A stretch of DNA of 22,663 nucleotides from Wenzhouxiangella sp. (GCA_007123575.1 SKKV01000145.1:1-22663), one strand, 5' to 3'; numbered from the stretch's first letter, positions 1 through 7,084 are shown. Made by a program: numbers and translations. The notes: generated from the letters alone by a model not told the origin.

Positions 1-644
1 AGAACCTGGACATCCTGGACATTCCTATCGCCGAAATCACCCGGCAGTACACCGGCTATATCGAGATGATGGCCGGCATGAAGCTGGAACTGGCCGCCGA
101 GTACCTGGTCATGGCCGCGATTCTGGCCGAGATCAAGTCGCGCATGTTGCTGCCCCGGATCCAGGCCGAGGAAGAGGAAGAAGACGATCCGAGGGCGGAC
201 CTGATTCGGCGCCTGCAGGAATACGAGCGATTCCGCCAGGCGGCTGAAGACTTGGATGAGCTGCCGCGCCTGGAGCGCGACATCAGCGTGGCCTCGGCGG
301 CAGTCGAGGATCATGGCCGCATTCAGCTACCGCCGGAAGTCGACCTGCGTGAGGTACTGCTGGCCCTGCGGGACGTGATGGCACGGGCCGAGATTTTTGC
401 CCACCACCATGTCCAGGCCGAGCCGCTGTCGGTACGCGAACGCATGTCGAGAATCACCGACTTGATCTCGCGCCAGCAGTACGTGGAGTTCAAGGACTGC
501 TTCGACCTGGCCGAAGGCCGAATCGGAGCGGTGGTGACTTTTCTGGCCCTGCTTGAACTGCTGCGCGAGCACCTGGTTGACCTGGTCCAACAGGAATTGT
601 TCGGCGCAATCTACCTGCGCAGTCCGGCCCAGGCAGAAAACTGA
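1..644 (+). CDS. scpA: ScpA, segregation and condensation protein A (3' part; start lies before the window)
   Basis: ScpA is the kleisin subunit of the SMC-ScpA-ScpB condensin, which bridges the SMC heads and helps compact and segregate the chromosome. The frame is open from the first complete codon at base 3, so the true start is upstream and about 214 residues are visible. Recognisable family segments are the N-terminal helix read before the first in-window ATG (NLDILDIPIAEITRQY), the helix EYLVMAAILAEIKSRMLLP, an acidic linker, and a C-terminal winged-helix region with FLALLELLRE, the part of a kleisin that contacts the SMC cap. The TGA stop at 642-644 is followed at once by scpB, as in the usual scpA-scpB pair. 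No internal damage is seen. The ATG codons at 66 and 69 are internal methionines, not the start. Confidence 0.95.
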   Translation, partial: NLDILDIPIAEITRQYTGYIEMMAGMKLELAAEYLVMAAILAEIKSRMLLPRIQAEEEEEDDPRADLIRRLQEYERFRQAAEDLDELPRLERDISVASAAVEDHGRIQLPPEVDLREVLLALRDVMARAEIFAHHHVQAEPLSVRERMSRITDLISRQQYVEFKDCFDLAEGRIGAVVTFLALLELLREHLVDLVQQELFGAIYLRSPAQAEN

Positions 645-653
645 TTGACGATA

Positions 654-1481
654 ATGGATATTGATTACCTGAAAAAAGTGGTTGAAGGCGCCCTGCTCGC
701 CGCCGGCGCGCCGCTGAGCCTGAACCAGCTCAATGCCTTGTTCCCAGACGAGGAAAAGCCCGGCCATGGTCCGCTGAAGGAGGCGCTGGCTGCGCTGGAT
801 GCCGACCTGGCCGATCGCGCCGTGGAATTGACCGAGGTGGGCAGCGGCTTCCGGCTGCAGATTCGCACCCAGCTGATGCCGGTCATCTCCCAGCTCTGGA
901 CCGAAAAGCCGCCCAGGTACTCGCGCGCCCTGCTCGAAACCCTGGCCATCATTGCCTATCGCCAGCCGATTACGCGTGGTGAAATTGAACAGATTCGCGG
1001 TGTTTCCCTGAGCGCCAACATCCTGCGTACGCTGCAGGAACGCGACTGGATCAAGACAGTCGGACACCGTGACGTGCCTGGCCGGCCGGAACTGCTGGGA
1101 ACAACCCGCGCCTTTCTCGACTATTTCAACCTCAAGAGCCTGGACGAGCTTCCCACCCTGGCCGAGATCAAGGATATCGACAACCTTGAGCCCGAGCTTG
1201 AATTGACGCACCCAGAGCCGCCCGAACCCGAACAGGCACCGGCCGATGACGACGCCACCGCCGAACCCGATGGCGGACCGGAGGACAACCGAGATGACTC
1301 GCAGCAAGAAGACGCCCGCGCGCAAGACCCTGCGCAAGAAGACCCCGCTCAAAAAGACCAGGAGCACGGCGACAACGAACGCTCGAACTCCGAACCAGAC
1401 CCAGTCGAAACCACGCCCGAACCAGGGCAAGACAAGCCGGCGCCGGACGAAGAAGAAGGCAAGCCGCGCCAGACAGACTGA
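654..1481 (+). CDS. scpB: ScpB, segregation and condensation protein B, with a long acidic tail
   Basis: ScpB dimers bind the linker of the ScpA kleisin in the SMC condensin. Residues about 1-180 hold the two winged-helix domains, with the family segments PRYSRALLETLAIIAYRQP and GRPELLGTTRAFLDYF. The ATG at 654 is preferred. A TTG at 645, directly after the scpA stop, is an in-frame alternative that would add three residues. From about residue 190 the protein becomes a low-complexity tail rich in Asp, Glu, Pro and Gln, which lengthens it to 275 residues. Its last 62 codons overlap the start of rluB in another frame. Acidic tails are common in high-GC ScpB proteins; the overlap is unusual. Function is assigned with confidence from the core domains; the role of the tail is unknown. 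Confidence 0.95.
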   Translation: MDIDYLKKVVEGALLAAGAPLSLNQLNALFPDEEKPGHGPLKEALAALDADLADRAVELTEVGSGFRLQIRTQLMPVISQLWTEKPPRYSRALLETLAIIAYRQPITRGEIEQIRGVSLSANILRTLQERDWIKTVGHRDVPGRPELLGTTRAFLDYFNLKSLDELPTLAEIKDIDNLEPELELTHPEPPEPEQAPADDDATAEPDGGPEDNRDDSQQEDARAQDPAQEDPAQKDQEHGDNERSNSEPDPVETTPEPGQDKPAPDEEEGKPRQTD

Positions 1482-2316
1482 AGCCGCGACCGAGGTTGCG
1501 TTCAGCGGCAGCGAGCGACTGCAAAAGGTACTGGCCAACGCGGGTCTGGGTTCCCGTCGAGCGCTGGAAAAGCGCATTGAAGCCGGCGAGGTCGAGCTCA
1601 ACGGCCAGCCGGCCAAGCTCGGCGCCAGCGTGGCCCTGGGCGACCGGGTGCAGATGGATGGCCGCGCCTGGGAGGTAAGCGCCAGCGACACCGATCACCG
1701 CACCCTGATCTATCACAAACCCGAAGGCGAGGTAACCACGCGCAGTGACCCGGAGGGTCGGAAGACCGTTTTCGATCGCCTGCCAAGATTGAAAGGTCAG
1801 CGCTGGATCGCCATCGGCCGCCTCGACATCAATACTGCCGGCCTGCTGCTGCTGACCACCGACGGCGAGCTGGCCAACCAGATGATGCACCCCTCCGGAC
1901 AGGTTGACCGCGAATATCTGTGCCGTATCCGCGGCTCAGTCAGCGAAGAGCAGATCGAACAGTTGAGCAAAGGCGTGATGCTGGACGATGGCCCGGCGCG
2001 GTTCAGCGACATCGTGCCTGGTGAAGTCACTGCCGGGCACGCCTGGTATACCGTCGCTATCCTGGAAGGACGCAACCGCGAGGTCAGGCGCTTGTGGGAA
2101 GCGGTCGGTGTTCAGGTCGCGCGCCTGAAGCGGGTTCGATTTGGCCCGGTCTTTTTGCCGGCGCGAGTGCGCAGCGGCCGCTACGAGGAACTGGGCCCGG
2201 AAGATCACCGGGTTCTGCGTGAAGACGTGGGCTTGAGCGCGCACCCCCGCGAACTGACCCTTACCCCTCTCCATCGGAGTCAGTCGTCGCGCTCTTCATC
2301 TTCCAGCCAGCGATAA
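1294..2316 (+). CDS. rluB: RluB-type 23S rRNA pseudouridine synthase with a basic N-terminal extension
   Basis: RluB-family enzymes (RsuA/RluB/E/F group) convert a uridine of 23S rRNA, U2605 in E. coli numbering, to pseudouridine. Residues about 73-120 form an S4 RNA-binding domain (ERLQKVLANAGLGSRRALE). The catalytic motif GRLDINTAGLLLLT contains the nucleophile Asp178, and NREVRRLWEAVG is the C-terminal family motif. I chose the ATG at 1294 because GAGG lies at 1281-1284 with suitable spacing; an in-frame ATG at 1246 is possible but has no better signal. The first 62 residues contain 23 Lys/Arg and no acidic residue, and are encoded inside the end of scpB. The last 37 bases overlap the convergent response-regulator gene. 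RluB is the best choice among paralogues because scpA-scpB-rluB is a common gene order. Confidence 0.9.
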   Translation: MTRSKKTPARKTLRKKTPLKKTRSTATTNARTPNQTQSKPRPNQGKTSRRRTKKKASRARQTEAATEVAFSGSERLQKVLANAGLGSRRALEKRIEAGEVELNGQPAKLGASVALGDRVQMDGRAWEVSASDTDHRTLIYHKPEGEVTTRSDPEGRKTVFDRLPRLKGQRWIAIGRLDINTAGLLLLTTDGELANQMMHPSGQVDREYLCRIRGSVSEEQIEQLSKGVMLDDGPARFSDIVPGEVTAGHAWYTVAILEGRNREVRRLWEAVGVQVARLKRVRFGPVFLPARVRSGRYEELGPEDHRVLREDVGLSAHPRELTLTPLHRSQSSRSSSSSQR

Positions 2317-3677
2317 AGGGTGCGGCGCCCCACCCCCAGCAGCGCCGAGGCGCGCCGCTTGTTGCCGTCGACCCGCTTAAGCACGTAGCTGACGTAACTA
2401 CGCCTGAGCTCATCAAGGCTAGGCAGCAAGTCGCCCTCCAATAGCTCGGCGGGAATGCTCTCGGCGCCGCCGGCAGACAACGCGCCTTCCGTCTGCGGTC
2501 GCTGCCTGGCGATTCGCTCGGGCAGATGCGCCGGTCTGATTTCTTCATCCTCGCAGAAGGTCACGGCGCGCTCCATCGCATTTTTCAGCTCGCGCACGTT
2601 GCCAGGCCAGGGATAGGCGCGCATGACCGCCTGCGCCTTGGCCGACAAGCGCCTGGCCGGGCGTGATCGCGCAGCGGCAAAGCGGCCCAGGAAGCTCATC
2701 GCCAACAGGTCCAGGTCTTCGCCGCGCTCGCGCAGCGGCGGCACCTCCAGCTGGAAGGCTTCGAGGCGATAGTAAAGGTCCTCGCGGAAATCGCCGCTGC
2801 TGACTTTCTCGGCCAGGTCGATGTTGGTGGCCGCCACAAGCCTTACATCGACTGAATGCTCGCGATCAGCGCCCACGGGCCGAATCTGGCCGTCCTGCAG
2901 CGCGCGCAGCAGCTTGGCCTGGAGGGCAACCGGCATTTCGCCAATCTCGTCCAGGAACAGCGTGCCGCCCTCGGCTTCCCGGAACAATCCCGGGCGTTCC
3001 TTGTCGGCGCCGGAAAAGGCGCCAGCGGCGTGACCAAAAAACTCACTCTCAAGCAGATCGGCCGGCACCCCGGCGCAGTTCACGGCCAGAAACGGTCGCT
3101 CGGCGCGGGCGCTTTCGGCATGAATGGCCCGGGCAACCAGGTCTTTTCCGGTGCCTGATTCACCGGTAACCAACACCGGGCCATCCGCGCGACCAATCTG
3201 CCTGACCCGGTCAAACAACACCCGCATCGGCCGGGAGCTGCCTTCGAGCCCGTGAAAGGATTCCTCGGTCAGGCTGGAGCGATAGCGCTCGACCTGGTGC
3301 TGCAGGCGCCGATTGGCCATTAGCCGCTCGACGCTCAACACGAAATGGTCCATATCCAACGGCTTGGTCAGGAAATTGTCGGCACCGGCCTTGAGCGCGG
3401 CTACCGCCCGATCAACGGTGCCAAAAGCGCTGATCATCAGCACTGCGGGCGGCGCATGCCGGCCCTGGACCTGCTCCAGCAAAGCCAGTCCATCTGCGCC
3501 CGGAAGCTGCAGGTCGCTGACCACGACATCGGGCTCGATTTCATCCATTGCCGACAGCGCGTCCTCGGCGCTGGCGAAGGATTCGGCCAGATAGCCCTCT
3601 GCCTGCAACTCCTCGACCAGCAGTTCGGCCAGGCTTTGATCATCCTCGACCACCATGATTCGGTGTCGCTCGCTCAT
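2280..3677 (-). CDS. NtrC-family response regulator, sigma-54-dependent activator
   Basis: A 465-residue transcription activator for sigma-54 RNA polymerase. Domains in order are: receiver (about 5-120), with acidic pocket EDD at 11-13, phospho-acceptor Asp55, Ser83 and Lys105; AAA+ domain (about 143-375), with Walker A GESGTGKD at 172-179, the sigma-54-contacting loop GAFSGA at 219-224 (usually GAFTGA), Walker B LFLDE ending at Glu244, and PWPGNVRELKN; and a C-terminal Fis-type helix-turn-helix (NKRRASALLGVGRRTLYRWL). The ATG at 3677 has an AGGAG about 7 bases upstream and overlaps the kinase stop as ATGA, so the two are translationally coupled. An upstream in-frame start at 3707 would lie inside the kinase gene and is less likely. 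The exact regulon is unknown; the adjacent sigma-54 promoter at 5225-5240 is the obvious local target. Confidence 0.95.
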   Translation of the reverse strand: MSERHRIMVVEDDQSLAELLVEELQAEGYLAESFASAEDALSAMDEIEPDVVVSDLQLPGADGLALLEQVQGRHAPPAVLMISAFGTVDRAVAALKAGADNFLTKPLDMDHFVLSVERLMANRRLQHQVERYRSSLTEESFHGLEGSSRPMRVLFDRVRQIGRADGPVLVTGESGTGKDLVARAIHAESARAERPFLAVNCAGVPADLLESEFFGHAAGAFSGADKERPGLFREAEGGTLFLDEIGEMPVALQAKLLRALQDGQIRPVGADREHSVDVRLVAATNIDLAEKVSSGDFREDLYYRLEAFQLEVPPLRERGEDLDLLAMSFLGRFAAARSRPARRLSAKAQAVMRAYPWPGNVRELKNAMERAVTFCEDEEIRPAHLPERIARQRPQTEGALSAGGAESIPAELLEGDLLPSLDELRRSYVSYVLKRVDGNKRRASALLGVGRRTLYRWLEDEERDD

Positions 3678-5113
3678 GCCGGACTCCTGAAAACCATTTC
3701 GAAGCAACCGCCGTTCAGCTGGCTGCCCTGACCAACGGCTACTTCAGCACCGTGCTCATCGGCCACGGTACGAACAATGGCCAAACCCAGCCCGGTCCCC
3801 TGCCCGTCTTCGCGCGAGGACTGAAACGGCTCAAAAATGCTGTCACGTTTGCCGTCGGGCACGCCTGGCCCGTCGTCCTCAACCACCAGGCAAAGCTCGC
3901 CGTCCCGGCGCTCAACGCCCAGAAAGACCTCGGAGCGGGCGGCTTGAATGGCGTTCCTGACCAGATTGATCAAGGCATGCTCGAGGCGAATTTCGAAACC
4001 CGACAGGACCAGGTCCGAATCGATGTCCCCGGCCTGACATCGGATGCCGCGCGACTCCGCCTGCGGCCCGGTACTGGCCAGCACGCGCCTGAACAGGCGC
4101 CTGACCGACACCTCCTGCTTTTCACGCTGATCGCTGCGCACGAACTCCATCAGCTGCCGAATCAGCTGCCGGGTGCGATCGACCTGCTGGCGCATGCGCC
4201 GCAGCCGGCGCTGTCCGTCGTCGTCGAGCTGCTCGTATTGCAGCAAGCGCCGGGCATCGCCATCGATGACGCTAAGGGGTGCGCCCAACTCATGGGCCAC
4301 GCCAGAGGAAAACCGGCCCAGGGCAGCCAGACTTTCCTGCTGGCGCATGCGCTCGGTCATCAGCAGCCGTTCGCGCCGCTGCTGGTCAAGCTCTTGCTGC
4401 ATCTGCTCGATGGCGTCAAGCATGTTGTTCAGGCCCCGGCCCAGCGCGGCAAGCTCATGCGGCCCTTCTACCCTGGCCCGATGGCCCTGTTCGCCGCGCT
4501 CGATCTTGCCCATGCTGTCTAGCAAGTGCTCGATCGGTCGCACAATGGCCAGTCGATGACCCAGCAGCAGGATCGTGAACATCAGGATCAACACCCCGCC
4601 CCACAGCCACCATCCACGCTGCCGGACCACGCCCAGGCGCTGGGCGATTTCGCTTTCCTGGCGGACCACCTGCAGCAGGCCGGCAATCTGGCCGGCGGTG
4701 GATGTCAGCGGCACAAAGTAGGAATAAACGGGCTCGCCGGCAAGCTCGGCGTAGCGGCCCAACTCCTCGCCAAGTGCGGCGACTTCGACCGCCTCGGCCT
4801 GCTCTTGCCAACCCGGCCGGATCTCGCCGGCAACCGTCAGTCGACGACCTTCGGCATCGAATACCGTGGCGCCGTAGATCCGGTCAATATCAAACACTGC
4901 CGCCAGGGCCTGGTCGATTCGCGCCCGGTCACCGTCCCTGAGCGCCTGCTGTACCGGCTCGCGCAAGGCCCGGGCGACCAGCTCGATTTCCTTTTCCAGC
5001 CGGTGCTCAAGGAGATTTTCTGCAGTTTGGAAGGTCAGCCACAGCACCAGGGTGGCAAGCAGGGCCAGCGGCATGAAAATCTGGGCGATCAGCTGGACTC
5101 TTAAACTGTTCAT
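3674..5113 (-). CDS. Membrane-bound sensor histidine kinase, partner of the NtrC-family regulator
   Basis: A 479-residue inner-membrane kinase. Hydrophobic segments at about 9-28 and 167-186 flank a periplasmic region of about 135 residues with no family I recognise. A HAMP linker (about 187-240) and a short coiled coil follow. The HisKA domain carries the phospho-acceptor His274 in GVAHELGAPLS. The ATPase domain shows an N box (LINLVRNAIQAA), G1 (VEDDGPGVP), an F box (IFEPFQSS) and G2 (GTGLGLAIV). All catalytic motifs are intact. I chose the ATG at 5113 because it places the first membrane segment at the N terminus; an ATG at 5161 would add 16 polar residues, and neither has a clear ribosome site. 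The gene overlaps the regulator by ATGA and is divergent from the DUF4168 gene. The stimulus is unknown; an envelope signal is inference. Confidence 0.93.
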   Translation of the reverse strand: MNSLRVQLIAQIFMPLALLATLVLWLTFQTAENLLEHRLEKEIELVARALREPVQQALRDGDRARIDQALAAVFDIDRIYGATVFDAEGRRLTVAGEIRPGWQEQAEAVEVAALGEELGRYAELAGEPVYSYFVPLTSTAGQIAGLLQVVRQESEIAQRLGVVRQRGWWLWGGVLILMFTILLLGHRLAIVRPIEHLLDSMGKIERGEQGHRARVEGPHELAALGRGLNNMLDAIEQMQQELDQQRRERLLMTERMRQQESLAALGRFSSGVAHELGAPLSVIDGDARRLLQYEQLDDDGQRRLRRMRQQVDRTRQLIRQLMEFVRSDQREKQEVSVRRLFRRVLASTGPQAESRGIRCQAGDIDSDLVLSGFEIRLEHALINLVRNAIQAARSEVFLGVERRDGELCLVVEDDGPGVPDGKRDSIFEPFQSSREDGQGTGLGLAIVRTVADEHGAEVAVGQGSQLNGGCFEMVFRSPA

Positions 5114-5224
5114 GGACAAATTCAGCGGCCAAGAATGGGCACATGCGCCATTATGACACACTCGAATCAGCCGGCCGCTACGCTCGATTTGCCTAAGGCA
5201 CTGTTTTTATTGACATGGAAATAA
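5107..5224. promoter_or_regulatory. Candidate activator-binding palindromes upstream of the sigma-54 promoter
   Basis: Three imperfect palindromes share a CATG centre: TGTTCATGGACA at 5107-5118, GGCACATGCGCC at 5138-5149, and an A/T-rich one at 5207-5224 of the form TTATT-nn-CATG-nn-AATAA. The centres are 31 and 72 bases apart, close to 3 and 7 helical turns. Relative to the predicted sigma-54 start near 5251, the first two lie at about -139 and -108. The leftmost one covers the kinase start codon, which would allow feedback on the kinase gene. The palindromes are seen in the sequence; that they are the regulator's binding sites is inference, and short palindromes arise by chance. Confidence 0.35.
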
Positions 5225-5240
5225 GGGCATGAAACTTGCA
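5225..5240 (+). promoter_or_regulatory. Sigma-54 (RpoN) -24/-12 promoter of the DUF4168 gene
   Basis: The 16 bases GGGCATGAAACTTGCA align with the sigma-54 consensus TGGCACG-N4-TTGCW without a gap. Of the twelve specified positions only two differ (T to G at the first and C to T at the sixth). The invariant GG (5226-5227) and GC (5238-5239) are 12 bases apart, as required. The predicted start of transcription is near 5251, giving a leader of about 34 bases with a TAGGAG ribosome site before the ATG at 5285. A gene for an NtrC-family activator next door supports the call. Confidence 0.75.
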
Positions 5241-5284
5241 TTTAGGTGAGCGCAAGTTAAACCACACACGTTAGGAGTGAACCA

Positions 5285-5659
5285 ATGAAAATTCGCAACG
5301 CATTCATGCTCGCCATTGCCGCTGCCGCCTTGATGCTGGCGGCCCCGATTGCTGCCCAGGATTACCAGATGGAACAGCAGCAGCAGCCGCAGACGGAAGT
5401 GAGTGATCAGCAGCTGCAGCAGTTTGCTCACGCACAGATCCAGATTTCCGAAATCCAGCAGGATTTCTCCGCCCGTCTGCAGGGCGTGGAAGACGCTGAA
5501 GAAGCACACGAACTGCAGGTCAAGGCCAATGAGGAGATGACCGATGCAGTGGAAGAAGCTGGGCTGGACGTGCAGTCTTTCAACGAGATTGCAATGGCCA
5601 TCCAGAACGATCCTGAACTGCAGCAGCGCCTGACTGCCATGCTGCACGATCAGAATTGA
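5285..5659 (+). CDS. Small exported DUF4168-domain protein
   Basis: A 124-residue protein with a typical signal peptide: KIRN at the start, a hydrophobic stretch about 6-20, and probable cleavage after Ala24 in PIAAQD. The mature part is Gln- and Glu-rich and helical, and matches the DUF4168 pattern: SDQQLQQFAHAQIQISEIQ near the start, then a GLDVQSFNEIAMAIQNDPELQQRL end. The family is found in bacterial envelopes and has no established biochemical function. The ribosome site TAGGAG ends about 9 bases before the ATG. The gene stands alone between a sigma-54 promoter and a strong terminator, divergent from the two-component genes. A role as the output of that system, for example in envelope or stress adaptation, is inference. 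Confidence 0.88.
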   Translation: MKIRNAFMLAIAAAALMLAAPIAAQDYQMEQQQQPQTEVSDQQLQQFAHAQIQISEIQQDFSARLQGVEDAEEAHELQVKANEEMTDAVEEAGLDVQSFNEIAMAIQNDPELQQRLTAMLHDQN

Positions 5660-5681
5660 TCGCGATCTAGCATGCTATAAC

Positions 5682-5704
5682 GGTCGGCACCACTGGTGCT
5701 GACC
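5682..5704 (+). other. Hairpin downstream of the DUF4168 gene
   Basis: The arms at 5682-5691 and 5695-5704 pair over ten positions with one G-T wobble and a three-base loop (ACT). There is no T run after it, so it is not an intrinsic terminator by itself. It sits 16 bases before the terminator hairpin, so the DUF4168 mRNA would end in two stacked stem-loops that could protect its 3' end or be kept as a small RNA. Confidence 0.5.
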
Positions 5705-5719
5705 GCCCGAACCGGATGA

Positions 5720-5751
5720 AACCGGACGTCCTGACGGGCGTCCGGTTTTTT
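5720..5751 (+). terminator. Intrinsic terminator after the DUF4168 gene
   Basis: A 12-base-pair stem (arms 5720-5731 and 5736-5747, one T-G wobble) with loop TGAC runs into six T residues at 5746-5751. This is a strong rho-independent terminator on the plus strand. It also separates the gene from the convergent deaminase gene that ends at 5763. Confidence 0.9.
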
Positions 5752-5762
5752 GGTTGAGCTTT

Positions 5763-6344
5763 CTACTGACCGGGACCGTAGATCGTGTGTCCGCCGCGCG
5801 CATACATATCCAGCACGGCTGCGGCTTCCGAGCGCTTCACAGCCAGGCTGACCGCAATTCCGCGCGCCTTGAGCTTGTCGACCCAGGCATCCGGGCGGTC
5901 GCCCTCATCGAAGCCGGCGGCTTCGGCGTCTGCCTTGGTCGCGCCGCACAGCACCGACCCCACACCGGACCAGGGGATGGCACCTAGACACATGGCACAG
6001 GGCTCACAGGATGTCACTAGCTGCAGGGGCGCGGCCCGGTGCTCGGCCAGGTTCCAGTGACCCGACCCTTGCTGGGCAAGGCTCAGGGCGACGATTTCAG
6101 CGTGCGCCGAGGAACAGCTGGCGGGCTCCACCCGGTTCACGCCTAGCGCAATCACTTCGCCGTCTGCCGCACTCACCACCAGCGCCCCGAACGGACCACC
6201 GCTGCCGGCAATCACATTCTGCCGGGCCAGACTGATGGCCACTTCCATGCGCTGCTCAATATCGGGCAAGCGTGGCGGCAGCTTGCTGCGAAACCCGGCC
6301 AGCCAGGCCGGCAGATCGACCCGCAATACGGGAGGCCGGCTCAC
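5763..6344 (-). CDS. Guanine-deaminase-like nucleobase/nucleoside deaminase
   Basis: A 193-residue member of the zinc-dependent cytidine-deaminase fold. The catalytic set is present: HAE (zinc-binding His and proton-shuttling Glu) in SSAHAEIVAL, and the zinc-binding PCAMC in TSCEPCAMCLGAI. GGPFGALVV upstream and the AAGFDEGD segment downstream resemble B. subtilis-type GuaD guanine deaminase more than tRNA adenosine deaminase TadA. It therefore most likely deaminates guanine or a related purine in the cytosol. The start is a GTG at 6344 that overlaps the rlmB stop as GTGA, so it is the last gene of an rnr-rlmB-deaminase operon. The substrate is not proven by the sequence. Confidence 0.85.
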   Translation of the reverse strand: MSRPPVLRVDLPAWLAGFRSKLPPRLPDIEQRMEVAISLARQNVIAGSGGPFGALVVSAADGEVIALGVNRVEPASCSSAHAEIVALSLAQQGSGHWNLAEHRAAPLQLVTSCEPCAMCLGAIPWSGVGSVLCGATKADAEAAGFDEGDRPDAWVDKLKARGIAVSLAVKRSEAAAVLDMYARGGHTIYGPGQ

Positions 6345-7084
6345 GATGTCATCCGCATGCGTCTGGCTTCGAACAAGGCAATGCCGGCGGCAACCGAAAC
6401 ATTCAGACTCTCGATCCCGCCAGCCATGGGAATGCAGGCGAGCTGATCGCAGCGCTCTCGAGTCAGACGGCGCAAACCACGTTCCTCGCCACCCAGGACC
6501 AGGGCCATGGGACCATCCAGGTTGGCCTGAAAAAGACTGGTGTCCGATTCACCAACCAGTCCCAAACGCCAGATGCCGTGATCGGCCAGCAAGCCCAGGC
6601 TGCGGGCCAGATTGGTGACCTGGACCAAGGCAATGCGCTCGGCTGCGCCGGCAGCGGCCCGTCGCGCTGCCGGCGTCAATCCGGCGGCTCGGTCCTTGGG
6701 CACGATCACCGCCAGCGCGCCGGCGGCGGCGGCAGAACGCAGGCAGGCGCCGAGGTTGTGCGGGTCCTGCACCCCGTCCAGGACCAGCAGCAGCGGCAGC
6801 TCGGGACTGTCTTCCAGCAAATCGATCAGGCCGCGATCGTCCAGCGGCTGGCGGGCCTGGAATTCGGCCACCACGCCCTGGTGACGCACGCCACCGGCCA
6901 GGCGGTCCAGCGCGCGATCGTCAACCACCTCGCTTGGAATGCCAGCCTCGCCCAAGCGCGAGGCCAGCTCGTCTAGCCTTGCATTGCCCCGCTTCAGCCA
7001 GGCTCTGACCAGCCGCTCTGGCGCATGCCGCAGCAGGCCGTCGACGGCATTGACCCCCATTGCCAGCTCCCGTTTGGCACTCAT
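6341..7084 (-). CDS. rlmB: RlmB, 23S rRNA (guanosine-2'-O)-methyltransferase
   Basis: A 247-residue SPOUT-class methyltransferase that methylates the 2'-OH of G2251 (E. coli numbering) in the P loop of 23S rRNA. Residues about 5-75 are the N-terminal substrate-binding domain. The catalytic domain shows the three SpoU motifs: NLGACLRSA, LVLGGEERGLR, and IPMAGGIESLNVSVAAGIALFE, which build the knotted AdoMet site. Length is normal for the family. The ATG at 7084 overlaps the rnr stop (ATGA), which matches the common rnr-rlmB order. RlmB is preferred over other SpoU enzymes because of this neighbourhood. Confidence 0.95.
   Translation of the reverse strand: MSAKRELAMGVNAVDGLLRHAPERLVRAWLKRGNARLDELASRLGEAGIPSEVVDDRALDRLAGGVRHQGVVAEFQARQPLDDRGLIDLLEDSPELPLLLVLDGVQDPHNLGACLRSAAAAGALAVIVPKDRAAGLTPAARRAAAGAAERIALVQVTNLARSLGLLADHGIWRLGLVGESDTSLFQANLDGPMALVLGGEERGLRRLTRERCDQLACIPMAGGIESLNVSVAAGIALFEARRMRMTS

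Noticed and set aside
1246..1293. ATG 1246 as the start of rluB
   Set aside because: It would add 16 residues deeper inside scpB without a better ribosome site; ATG 1294 has GAGG at suitable spacing. It is not excluded.
327..1691. Minus-strand open frame of 454 codons over scpA, scpB and rluB
   Set aside because: Opposite strand of three recognised genes, low-complexity Arg/Leu/Val-rich product, no ribosome site or domain.
5210..5215. TTGACA as a sigma-70 -35 element for the DUF4168 gene
   Set aside because: At 16-18 bases downstream there is no acceptable -10 element, while the overlapping sigma-54 element fits much better.
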